From Microstegium vimineum (Eukaryota > Streptophyta > Magnoliopsida > Poales > Poaceae): 64,000 bases of DNA. This document shows positions 1-9,535 of this stretch, piece after piece. The notes under the pieces are model-generated. The model worked only from the letters and a program-made list of their open reading frames with translations, did no database searches and was not told where the DNA came from. Location: NCBI GenBank assembly GCA_022036555.1, contig CM039120.1:14833291-14897290 (forward strand), given 5' to 3'. Within the stretch, counting starts at the first letter, position 1, and the number at the start of each line of letters is the position of its first letter. The position numbers and the translations under genes were made by a program.

Positions 1-142
1 TTCTTAATTAGCCTTTTAGGTTTCCAAAGGGTGCTTTATGTCTGGAGCGTGTGGCTTGTCTTTCTATTTGCGCGAAACGGTTTCCAAATGCTATTGTTTT
101 TTCAATGTCAATTTCCATGAGTTTGATGTAGTTATCTGATAC

Positions 143-395
143 CCCCTCGTTTCCAAATTACAAGTGATTCCAAGATTTTTAAAAAGTCAAAGCATCTCTT
201 GACCAAAATTATATAGAAAATTATAAACAGTTATATATAACATTAACTAGGTATAGTATTATAAAAATATAATTAATAAAAAATCTAATGATACTTAGTT
301 GTTATCATAAATGTTATTATATTATCATATAAATTTAATAAAACTTGAGATGTTTTGATTTTTAAAATGGCTTATAATTTAGGATAGAGGGAGAG
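143..395. repeat. Stowaway-like MITE, copy 1
   Basis: The left end (CCCCCTCGTTTCCAAATT) and the right end (AATTTAGGATAGAGGGAGAG) form an imperfect terminal inverted repeat flanked by TA on both sides, the Stowaway target pattern. The AT-rich interior matches the better preserved copy at 26951-27210. The rest of bases 1-640 is AT-rich and I see no gene in it. Confidence 0.65.
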
Positions 396-643
396 TATTT
401 GTCGTAGCACCTGACCTCATACAGATCCTACCAAAAATTTAATCCCAATAAAGTTTCCAAGGATTTTAAACTATTTTCTGCAAAATTTACAAATTACATA
501 TAGCTGAAAATACTTATAAAATATGTACTTACTGTATAGAAGAAGACGAATATGCCTTAATCCTCCAATCAGGAGACAACAAAACACCTCAACAATAAAA
601 GGGCATATCGGTCATTAGAGACCCGCACCCTCCGAATGCTCTC

Positions 644-650
644 ATATAAA
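644..650 (+). promoter_or_regulatory. Candidate TATA box of the HD-Zip gene
   Basis: ATATAAA lies at the border between AT-rich flank and the GC-rich leader, about 180 bases before the upstream ORF and 420 before the main ATG. A start site near 675 would put the upstream ORF inside the mRNA leader. This is inference from position and composition only. Confidence 0.4.
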
Positions 651-827
651 TTCAACCCCTCATCCAAGCTTGAGAGTTTACCGGTTTAAGCCACACAAAT
701 TGCCACTGGGCCGCATCTCAGATCACTGGTGGACGACACCACCGGCCGGCCAGCTTCTCCGGCCACCGTGCACCGCCTAAAACTTGCACTGACGAAGCCT
801 ACTAGCTTGTCATCCGGCGGCGGGACC

Positions 828-932
828 ATGGGGTTCTCGCTGTACCCCACCAAGTCGTCGACGCGCATGCCGTGGAGCACCAGCTTCTTCCGCCACAAGT
901 TCCCCGCCGCCGCCGCAGCGGCCTCCTTCTGA
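828..932 (+). CDS. Upstream ORF (34 aa) in the HD-Zip leader, candidate conserved-peptide uORF
   Basis: This short ORF starts in a very strong plant initiation context (GACCATGG), encodes 34 residues and stops at TGA 930-932, 137 bases before the ATG of the HD-Zip gene. The peptide begins MGFSLYPTKSSTRMPW and ends in an alanine run followed by SF. The frame stays open upstream to 729 but without an ATG. Arabidopsis AtHB1, also HD-Zip class I, is known to carry a conserved-peptide uORF (CPuORF33) that represses its translation; by position, size and gene family this looks like a grass counterpart, but I cannot align the two here. If so, its product is not expected to act as a free protein but to stall ribosomes and lower HD-Zip output. 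The alternative is a chance ORF in a GC-rich leader. Confidence 0.65.
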   Translation: MGFSLYPTKSSTRMPWSTSFFRHKFPAAAAAASF

Positions 933-1069
933 TCAAGAAGAGGTGGAGGAGCATACATAGACATACAGACGTTCAGTACATACATACAAGTACGTGAGTG
1001 CCCTGTGTGCGCGTACAATCGACAGCTTTTTCTTCTCTTCTTCTTTTGGTTCGTGTTAGTACTTGGCCC

Positions 1070-2853
1070 ATGGACTTCGCTCGTAGCATGATCAGCAGCT
1101 CCGCCGTGCCTTTCCGTGCTGCCAGCGATGGCGGCGGACAGGTGTTTCTCTTTGGTGGCGGCGGCGGACTCCTTCGAGGTCAGTCAGTCAGTCAGTCAGT
1201 CCGTCATCCTGAAGGATCGAGAGAGACCTGAAGCGCTACTCATTTCTTGGAACATGCGTTGCTCATGTCCTATCCTCATATGCAGGATTGCCGCTGATGG
1301 GTGGCGCCAGCGCTGCTGCCGGTGCGTCGGACGGCCGGCGCAAGCGGGCGTTCCAGCTGACGGCGGCGCACGAGGAGCTACAGCTGGAGCTGTGCGACGA
1401 CGATCTGTGCGGCCTCGACGACTACGAGCTCCGCGGGCCGCAGCAGGAGCGGACGAAGCGGCGGCTGACGGCGGAGCAGGTGCGGGAGCTGGAGCTGAGC
1501 TTCGAGGAGGAGAAGCGGAAGCTGGAGCCGGAGCGGAAGAGCGAGCTGGCGCGAAGGCTCGGGATCGCGCCGCGCCAGGTGGCCGTGTGGTTCCAGAACC
1601 GCCGCGCGCGCTGGAGGACCAAGCAGCTGGAACAGGACTTCGACCGCCTCAGGGCCGCGCACGACCACCTCCTCGTCGGCCGCGACGCCCTCCTCGCCGA
1701 CAACGATCGCCTCCGCTCACAGGTGAGGTGATTCAAAACTTCGGCTGGCATCGAAGAAACCGATTAAATTATATGGAAAAAAAATTATTTGTTTGAAAAC
1801 GAAATTCACTACATGTATATGCTTTCCTAAAAGGTACTACGTATGAACTTCGGGCGTTCCTAAACTTGCCACGCCGCGAAGTATGTTCTCCTAGTGATGT
1901 AGCACGGCCGTGTAGGCTAGGCCTAGCATTCTATCCTAGGGGTATCGATTAACAAATTGAACAGAACAGCTAGCAAAGTGTACCAGGGCACCCGCGTACG
2001 ATCTAGTTGCTAGCTCTAAGCTAATCTCTCTATAATAATATTATCTTTTAGTTTTAACTCACAGTATACATGACATACTTACGTGATCTTGAAATATATG
2101 TATAGCTTTTCTCTCTATTCTATTAAAATATATATAAAAAATATTTAGAGCAACCTTATGAGCCAGCCAATGCGGGTGCCTAACAATCCGTCCGACCGAT
2201 GAATCAGGTCAACCTCTAATCATAATCAAGGAATCGAACCCAACTTCGATTAGTATGGCCACTGTGTTGAGCCAGAGGTAGACATTGCATTACACATGTT
2301 GCTGGCGGTTGCTGTTCATGTATATTGTGGTTGCGGTGCCAGAGCCTGACCAGGTCAACAAAAGTGCTCTCTTACAATACGGAGTACAGTACATACTAGT
2401 ACAGTATCATTCTGTGTAATCATACAGTCAATGCAAAACCCCTGAAAAATTCAGTTTCGTCAGAGCTTTATATAATTATATATACGCCAATGGTATCAGG
2501 TGATCACGTTAACTGAGAAACTGCAAGCGAAGGAGTCGTCAGCATCAGAGGCGGAAGAGCAGACAGTTGCCATTCAAGAGACGGTCTATACTCTTTTCGA
2601 AGAAGACAAGCTCTGCTCCAAGATCGCCACCGGCAGCGCTGCAGCGCCGGTGCCAGGGAGCAATAACAGCCCGGAGTCCTACTTCGCCCGGGCGCGCTCG
2701 CCTCCGTCGTCGCCAGAGGACGACGATGGCTGCGACGCCGACGACCGCACCTTCTTCCTCCCGGACGCCATGCTCGTCACTGAAGAGGATGCGGATGATG
2801 GGGCGCAGCTCAACAACGACTGGGCATGGTTATGGAACGATCAACAATATTAA
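1070..2853 (+). CDS. HD-Zip class I homeodomain-leucine zipper transcription factor (HOX21/HOX23-like)
   Basis: Three exons, 1070-1178, 1286-1722 and 2500-2853, join in frame to 299 residues. Donors are CGAG|GTCAGT and ACAG|GTGAGG; acceptors are TATGCAG|GA and TATCAG|GT. Exon 1 gives a Gly-rich N-terminus (motif QVFLFGGGGG) that resembles rice HOX23. The homeodomain spans about residues 91-150 with helix 3 WFQNRRARW, and is followed by a leucine zipper with six leucines at exact seven-residue spacing; intron 2 falls before the sixth. The C-terminus is acidic and ends in a Trp-rich motif (WAWLWN), as in this subgroup. It should act in the nucleus as a dimer on pseudopalindromic CAATNATTG sites, often in stress and growth responses. 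The segment before helix 2 reads EEEKRKLEPER, one residue longer than the EEENKLEPER I know for the family. The open frame of exon 2 has no ATG before 1297, which supports the upstream exon. An AATAAA lies at 3056-3061. Confidence 0.85.
1179..1201 (+). repeat. GTCA microsatellite at the first splice donor
   Basis: Five to six copies of GTCA/GTCAGT follow directly after the exon 1 boundary of the HD-Zip gene, so several equivalent donors (GTCAGT) lie four bases apart. Use of a donor four bases downstream would shift the frame. Confidence 0.6.
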
Positions 2854-2861
2854 TCAGTGAA

Positions 2862-4515
2862 TGCATAGTATTGCAATTGGTTTCGAGCTTTGCTGATGCT
2901 GATACGGTATATTCTGCTAATTGGCCAGGTGGTTGATTTATGCCTCCACATTGTTCACTGTGACATTACTCACTGATAGTAGCGTTTGCAGTGTGGTGGC
3001 TATGTTTGTTCAAAAATGGCCAAAGCTGGGCCGGGTATGTAACTAAATTGCTTTAAATAAATGGGCCAAGGCTCTTGTCTTGACTCTCAGAAAACATGGA
3101 CCTTTCCTCGGCCCAGGCCCCAGGCTAAGGAAATCTTAGCTCGTGGATATGAACCAGCACGATTGACATAATCTCAGAATCGTAAGGCAATCCATTGACA
3201 GTTTTATTTCACTCGAGTGAAATCCAGGAAATGTGTTAAATTATAACCCACTAATCCATGATAGTTCACATATACTCCCTCTTAACCTAGGTTGGCTTGA
3301 CCAAATTTCTTCACCTTTTCTAGTCACTGGCTTTTTTTGACAATGACAGTGATTGTCTGAATGCACTCCTATTCATCACAATAATCCACGTGTCTTGAAG
3401 TAAATTGATCACAATAATCCATATGTGTTGAAGTAAATTGAGGCAAAAATCAAATTTATACATATAAACTATACAAGTGCATCCAAACAAACCAAGCTAG
3501 CAAGGCAATGTTGTGTGATGCCTACGGTTTCTCCATAGCCCCTCGGCAATAGTAGGGCTTCTCCACTCTATTTGGGCTTGCCAGGCTAGCTATGCAAACC
3601 GAACTATCGCGGTACCAAGGTTGAACCTCTGCCATGTCATGCCTAGGATCTCAGATTAGCTCGTCGACTAGCACAACAAGAATCAATCCTTTATACCAGA
3701 CTCAGTGAGGGTTTTTTTGACTTTTATCTCTATTTAATAAGATAATCACATATGCGTTTTATCACATGACTTTAAAAAGAGAAAAAAGAAATAAAGTCAA
3801 ACTCTATTTTCACGATTACCAACTCTATATGAGTTATAAAATTAAATGTCTATAAAACCCTAAAATACAGCTATACATTGAGGATGAATGTTTTATACAT
3901 GCTCATTTTATATTTTTATTATTTTATATAACAACACCATAAAACTCTCCACTAAAAACTTTACCCATATCTTGACAGGCTCGATATTGTCTAGGACATG
4001 TATCATTGGCCATACGGGGAACCGTATATTTGCACTCCTTTTCCTCAGCTTCTAAGAAGAAAAGGACCCTGTTTCTTGCTCTAGGAGCCTAGGACTACTA
4101 CTACACAATTACCCAGCCCCCTGGGGCCCGTTTTATAAGTAATTCATATAATAAACCAGCTCTAAATTCTATATTGCACTGTAGAAATCAAAATTTAAGG
4201 GTGATTTCTTATGCTAACAGCCCCTAAAATGGATAGACTTCTAGTCGTAATTGATTATAAATCAATTTTTGGGCGATTAATTGACGAACAAATAAATTCA
4301 TTATTTTTTCAAATGAAGAACAAATTTTATAGAAGTGTTTATCTTAATGAGATAATAAAACTTTGTGGTTGACTAGATTTTATTTGAAATTAATTAGACT
4401 CCTAAATATACATTTTAAGCTCTCAAATTTTAATACCCATTTTTTGAATTTTCAAACAACCTCGTATGGAGACATTCTCTGTACTAAAATTGTAGTTCTT
4501 GATAATATCTAAAAC
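2862..4515. other. Intergenic, no gene seen
   Basis: AT-rich sequence with short ORFs of no recognisable content. A fragment starting TACTCCCTCTTAACC near 3272 resembles a MITE end. 3480-3700 and 4010-4200 are of mixed composition and I recognise nothing in them. Confidence 0.5.
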
Positions 4516-4519
4516 TTGA

Positions 4520-4735
4520 TGTGCGGTTTTTTTGGAGAATTACACCGTACATTCACAACACGTACGCACACTCACCCCTTCGAAGGATTGAGCCAGTAGA
4601 TCTCGAGATTCACGAAGTCACTAAAGGTGCCTCGCTGTCGATAGAGTTAAATCCTGGAATAATTTCAGGAAAAAACGAGCACACGTGTCAAGTTGAGGAC
4701 TGGAACTGGGTGGATAGGTTCCACCATAGGGCTTA
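4520..4735 (-). repeat. SINE/LINE-tail-like grass repeat, inverted copy
   Basis: The stretch has the pattern of a common grass retroposon: a GATTGAGCC...GATCTCGAGATT...ACGAAGTCACTAAAGG block, then a CTGGAATAATTTCAGG block. Reverse-complemented, it matches the unit at 5225-5490 in order and spacing (GATTTAAC, GTGACTT, GTCAATCT). Assignment to SINE or LINE is from memory of the motif order. Confidence 0.4.
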
Positions 4736-5224
4736 ATAGTTTTTGTTAATTTTTAAAAATATTTCTAAAAAGTTAGTCGAACTATTTCTAAGAATTTATG
4801 TTCAGGGACAGTTGCAAATTAAACTATTCCAAGACATGCCTCGTTTCTACATTTGATAGTGTGTATAGTAGTGTAGTAGTAGTAGTTTTAAAAACCGCTA
4901 CTAAAAAATTGATTTTGTACATATCTAAAAACCGTTTGTTTGGTAGTGGATCATACTAGTTCTCGCTCTTGTGTTCTCCGAAATTTATAAACCCGGACAA
5001 AGAAGCAATACACATTTATTAATATTTGACATCTCTTTGGTATCAACCAGGATAGCCATAATCTCATCATACTCAGCACAATTGATTGGCACACACGTTT
5101 TACTCGAGTGGAATCAAGCAAATGTGGAAAATGTGTGGAACGAGGAAGCACCGTTTCACTAATATGCCAAAGAAAACGTGTGGAATGACGAACCAGTGAA
5201 CCTTCTCGTTTTTCACTAATATGA

Positions 5225-5490
5225 GAAAGGGCATGTAGCATGGTGGTTAAAAAAGCCTAGTAGCATAGATTCTGGCCTTGGGTACAACTCATATGGAAGC
5301 GAATATTTTAGGATTTAACGACGTTGTGTTTTCAATGGTAGGCGACGTTTACCTTAATGACGTGTGGTGACTTTGTCAATCTTTTAGGATGACTTTACAT
5401 CGACGGCTCGTAGGGCCGGAGTAGAATTGGTGTGAATGTGTTTATATGAATAAATGTGCGTGCATTGTGAGCATATACGTCAAATGAGAA
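5225..5490 (+). repeat. SINE/LINE-tail-like grass repeat, direct copy
   Basis: It begins with a tRNA-like AGCATGGTGGTTAA-type block, then GCGAATATTTTAGGATTTAAC, a GGCGACG...GTGACTTTGTCAATCT block and a GTGTG-rich end. With the copy at 4520-4735 it forms a diverged inverted pair about 500 bases apart. Confidence 0.4.
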
Positions 5491-5601
5491 CTTTCATTGC
5501 CTAAAGCACTTTAGAAAGCTCCCAAATAAATGGCCAAATGGCTTGACTATCCTTTGTGAGATTTGTGGAATTGGACGGATAGTAATAAGTTCAATCTAAT
5601 A

Positions 5602-5835
5602 CTCCCTCCGTATTCAAAAAGGTTATCGTTCAGGACAAGATTTTAGTCAAACATTGAGAATATAAATCATGAATAATTTTTAAATTTTTGAGTTTAAAAA
5701 TGTAAAAATCATATCAATAGATTTGTCTTGAAAAATACTTTCATACAAGTATACATACATATTTTTCAAAAAAATAAGTGGTCAAAGTTACACTTTGAAG
5801 ATCATGTCGTTTTTTAAAACGATAATTTTTTTGAT
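5602..5835. repeat. Stowaway-like MITE, right end degraded
   Basis: TA followed by CTCCCTCCGTATTC marks the left end. The interior shares the block on Leu-type AT sequence (AAATCTATTGATATGATT, seen in reverse) with the MITEs at 23865 and 25969. No clean right terminus is visible before the UGT pseudogene. Confidence 0.45.
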
Positions 5836-5968
5836 AGCAGAAAATGAGCTACAACAGAGGTTCAGAACCAAAGTAGCAAAGCAAAGATCCAACACACCAA
5901 CTTTTTAGCTTATTCCTCACAAATAATGTGATGGCCGGCACCAACTTCTTTAGTTTATTCCGTTCCGG

Positions 5969-7338
5969 TCATGAGCCTGATGCAAGCTCACTAATCATCT
6001 CTTCAACCGCCTTCCATGACGACCCTCCATCGGACACGGCTAGCTGAGCCCGTGTTGCTATCTCTGTCGCTGTCAGTGCCATCGCCATTCCTGCCTCCCC
6101 AAACATTAGCTCCTTGACCGCCCTCGTTATCTCCTCACTTTTGACCAGATCTCCAATCGCTCCTCCATCGGTGGCACTGGCATGCACCCTAACGCCGATC
6201 CGCAGCTCATCGACGACAAACTTTGCGTTGATAGGCTGTTCAAACTCGCATGGCCATGCTACCAAAGGGACACCGGCTGCAACACTCTCCAGCAGTGAGT
6301 TCCACCCGCAATGGCTTAGAAATCCTCGAACACATGGGTGCCGGAGGATCTGTCGTTGATCCACCCATTCTCTTACAACCTTGCCTCGTGGTCCAACAAC
6401 ACGCTCGGTGCCAAGATCGCCATTGTCCGGCCGCAGAGCCCACAGGAAGTTCACCCTGGCCCGGTCTAACCCGTCGGCCACCTCTTTGAGCTGCGCTTGT
6501 GAGATGGCGGCCAGTGTGCCCAGTGAGACGTACACTACAGGCTAGCTTTCCCGTGGCCGCCATGCCATCCAGCCACCGCATCCAGGAGGGCTTGGCGTGG
6601 AGCTCATTATTGGCGATGCCGGAGGAGGAGGATTGCCGGTGGTGGGCAAGCCACAGTGGGCCGATAGCCCAGACCTTAGGACCGATGTGCTGGTTCCAAT
6701 GCTCTATGTAACGGCCCTCCAGGTCATGGAATGTGTTAATGATGAGGCCGCGGCTTGCCGCGACGGCCGCCGCCATCTTAGCATCCAGGTCTATCATCGG
6801 GAGCGGTAGCGACACGAGGTCGAGGAGCGAGAACTGGAGGTGAGGGAACTCCGGCACCCGATAAAAGTAGGTGGCAGCAGATGTGGTGGATGCATCATCG
6901 TCATCGTCGACACCAGATGAGGCTCCCGGCTTGTCCCGTACGCACGCCTCCCGGACGACGTGCGCGAACGCGGACGTGCCTCGCGGGCGGGCGCAGCGTC
7001 GCGAGCGCGCCCTCGAACCGCGGCCGCAGCGCCGACGTGGCGAAGGAGGACGCCGACGCGACGCCCTCCCCGCCCGTGGGCGCGTGGCCGGCCGGGTACG
7101 CGAGCTCGATGACGGTCACGTCGCTAGCGCCGCCTCGCCGCAGGGCGGCACGGACGAAGGCGGCGTTGCCTGGGGTTGTGAAGAAGGTGACGGCGGCGAG
7201 CCCTCGGCCGCGGAGGAGGCAGGCGAGGTCCAGTAGCGGCATTGTGTGGCCTTCCGCCATGAGCGGGAAGATGGCGACGTGAGGACCATGGTGGTGCGCT
7301 TGGCGAGGGACAGAAACTGCAGGAGATGTTGTAGCCAT
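5969..7338 (-). pseudogene. UGT90A-like UDP-glycosyltransferase pseudogene 1
   Basis: Read on the minus strand from the ATG at 7338. The N-terminal part has the acceptor-side motif HVAIFPLMAEGHTMPLL with the catalytic-type His and FTTPGNAAF. The middle part has EFPHLQFSL and NTFHDLEGRYIEHWN. The C-terminal part has the plant PSPG box, WVDQRQILRHPCV to about EQPINAK, with SHCGWNS intact. An intact family member would transfer a sugar from a UDP-sugar to a small molecule in the cytosol. Two lesions break it. Near 6975-6985 roughly 35-45 codons (the FLYW/GVPRVAFF region) are missing and the frame changes. Near 6540 a one-base-type shift breaks the frame before YVSLGTL. The stop is TGA at 5969-5971. 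UGT90A is my best family guess from the PSPG and N-terminal motifs. It is head-to-head with the related pseudogene at 21604. Confidence 0.85.
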
Positions 7339-7452
7339 GGCCCGCCGTTGTTGCTTCACTTGGCCCTCTTGGCCTCTTGGTTTTGTGAGCGTCCCAGAGC
7401 TTGCTAGACAGCAACAGGTCCATTCGCCTTGCAATATAATATTACTCTTCAC

Positions 7453-7843
7453 GAGTGTGTATATTGTATAGTAGTAGAAGTAATTATAATTAAGACAGTG
7501 GTCCTCCTCTCCATAAATAATCCTTTAATCTATTCTTGATAGTCGGCATTTGATCACCTAATAACATGCATGAGGTAATGAGCAGCACATTGGTTGGACT
7601 GCTCCCGGTAAATGCATCGCCGCCTTGCCAACATCCCTTTTTTTTTGCGAGTTTGCCAGCATCTTCTTCCACACGACCCCGTGCACCGGTGCACTACCAG
7701 AGCACGGTTTCTGCCCTGCCAGCACATACACCGGGCGCGCGAGCCCACGCACACCGGCAAACGCGCAGCGGCCGAGCGCGAGCCCTTCCCACCTCTCGTC
7801 TGGATCCCCCGCACACGGCATGCCTGGTGTTAGCTCGTCATGA
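7453..7843. other. Intergenic, GC-rich, no gene supported
   Basis: The region upstream of the UGT pseudogene has several overlapping open frames on both strands, all explained by GC-rich composition. None has recognisable domains. No clear TATA box was found. Confidence 0.4.
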
Positions 7844-8820
7844 GGTCAGTCTTAATGGAGTTTTATGAAAGGTTTTATGCACATTAAATAAGATATCATA
7901 TCAATAAAAAGATAAGTTTTTACATAGAAGAGTAAGAATAGAAGAGTAAGAGAGAAAGGAAACGTTTCATCCCCCACACCCGAGTGAGCCGCGTTTCCAA
8001 CGTCTGGGAAACCGGACGAAACCTGCGTTGAGAGCCATGAATCGTTTCATGGGCGTTGCGGACTGAGCACCTTCGCCGCAGTGCGCGCGCGAGTCCGCCT
8101 GCCGCGCATCCGCCGCGAGCGCGTCTGCCTGCCACGCATCTGCCGCGAGCGAGTCCGTCGCAGGTGAGTCCGCCGTCGCCACGAGCGAGTCCGTCGTCGC
8201 CGCGGGCGCGTCCGCCTGCCACGCATCTGCCGGGAGCGCGTCCGTCGCGGGTGAGTTCGCTGTCGCCGCGAGCGAGTTCGCCGTCACTGCGGCCGAGCAC
8301 CTCCGCCGTGGGCGAGTCCGCTGGTGAATCCGCTACGGCCCGCGGGCGAGCCCGCCAGGCCTCGCCGAAGCTCCTCCGCGCCGCAGCTGCTCGCTGCAGC
8401 CCGCAGCTCCTCTGCATCCATCCATGGCGAGGTCGCCCGCCGCCACAAATTCATCCAGTCGCGGGCGCCCAGGCTCCGCCGTGTCCAGTCGTGAACGCCC
8501 GAGCTCCGTCGCGCACAGTCACTGCCGGTGACCCAAGGCTCTGTCGCGCGCGGTCGCTACCGGTCACTAGCGCCGTGAGTGCGAGGGCTCTTCCTGCTCG
8601 CCACCGCTCGGCCTGTACTTGCTCGGCCTCCAGGCAGTGACGAGAAGGATGCGAGGAACAAAACGGTTCTGGGGAGAGGTGGGACCCGTAAACAGTAAAA
8701 TAAGCCTAAAATAAGTCATGAAATCATGTCATGAAACTTTGCATTATGGAAGACACCTATTTCATATCGAAGTTTCATGTGTTAGAAACTGTGGGTTGAA
8801 ACTCCCCATTGAGACTGGCC
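7844..8820. mobile_element. Non-autonomous element with GC-rich cargo
   Basis: Ends form an inverted repeat: GGTCAGTCTTAATGG at the left and, reverse-complemented, GGCCAGTCTCAATGG at the right. AT-rich arms resemble the small MITE at 26312-26496. The core, about 8060-8640, is strongly GC-rich with degenerate tandem GCGAGCGAGTCCG-type units and is unlike the arms, which suggests acquired host sequence. No convincing target duplication is visible and no transposase is encoded. Confidence 0.55.
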
Positions 8821-8826
8821 TTATCG

Positions 8827-9082
8827 TCATGTTTGGATCACTCTAACTTGGTTAGAGATAGAGGTTAGAGTTAGTTTGTAAACTAGCTCAAACTAGCTCT
8901 AGCTAAAAAGGTGTTTGGATTCAAGATTGGTTTGTGCTAGTTTGATAATAAATTATTTTTACAAATCATCTAAATATATACATGTGAGATCTTATTTTAA
9001 AATATTTATTGTAACGAATTCAATGGTGTAATCAGAATTTTATTTGAATGTTTGGTTTACTAGTTATAATATTTTTTGTAGT
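8827..9082 (+). repeat. MITE fragment, family of 36288-36737
   Basis: The sequence from TGTTTGGATCA through TTGTAACGAATTCAATGG to TATAATATTTTTTGTAG matches the left half of the complete copy at 36288-36737. The right half is replaced by GTGCC-rich sequence. Confidence 0.6.
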
Positions 9083-9535
9083 GCCTGTTGTGTCTAGTCG
9101 TGTGGATGGGTCGTCGTGTCTGTCGTGCCGTGCCTAGTCGTGCTTCGTGCCTGCTGTCGGTCGGTCCCCACGGGGCCGTTTTGTCGTGCCGTGCCGGCCC
9201 ATGGCCCGTTAGACGAGAAACTCTTCAAAATTTTCGTAAGTGTTCATCATTTTCAGTTTTTGACAAGTGTTCGTCATTTTTAACATGTCACGATTCAATT
9301 ATTAGTTATCATAAATCATTTTAACAACTTATGTTTTATAACATAATAAGTCATTGGAATCATAATCTTCGTGCGGATCCAGTGCCGCCTCTTAGATTGA
9401 GCCGTGCCCGTGCCGTGCCACGTGCTTAGGTGGCGACCCAGGCACGACCAATCCACCGTGCCGTGCCGTGCCGTCAGAACACCGTGCCATGGGCCGGGCC
9501 GTCATGCCTCGTGCCTCATGGACAAGTATACTTGA
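9083..9535. repeat. CGTGCC-rich repeat of unknown class
   Basis: Two blocks dense in CGTGCCGTGCC-type repeats (9100-9210 and 9370-9520) flank an AT-rich centre. The blocks are partly inverted to each other around GGCCCATGG and CCATGGGCC. Composition resembles the hAT-type element at 35515-36012. Confidence 0.4.
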
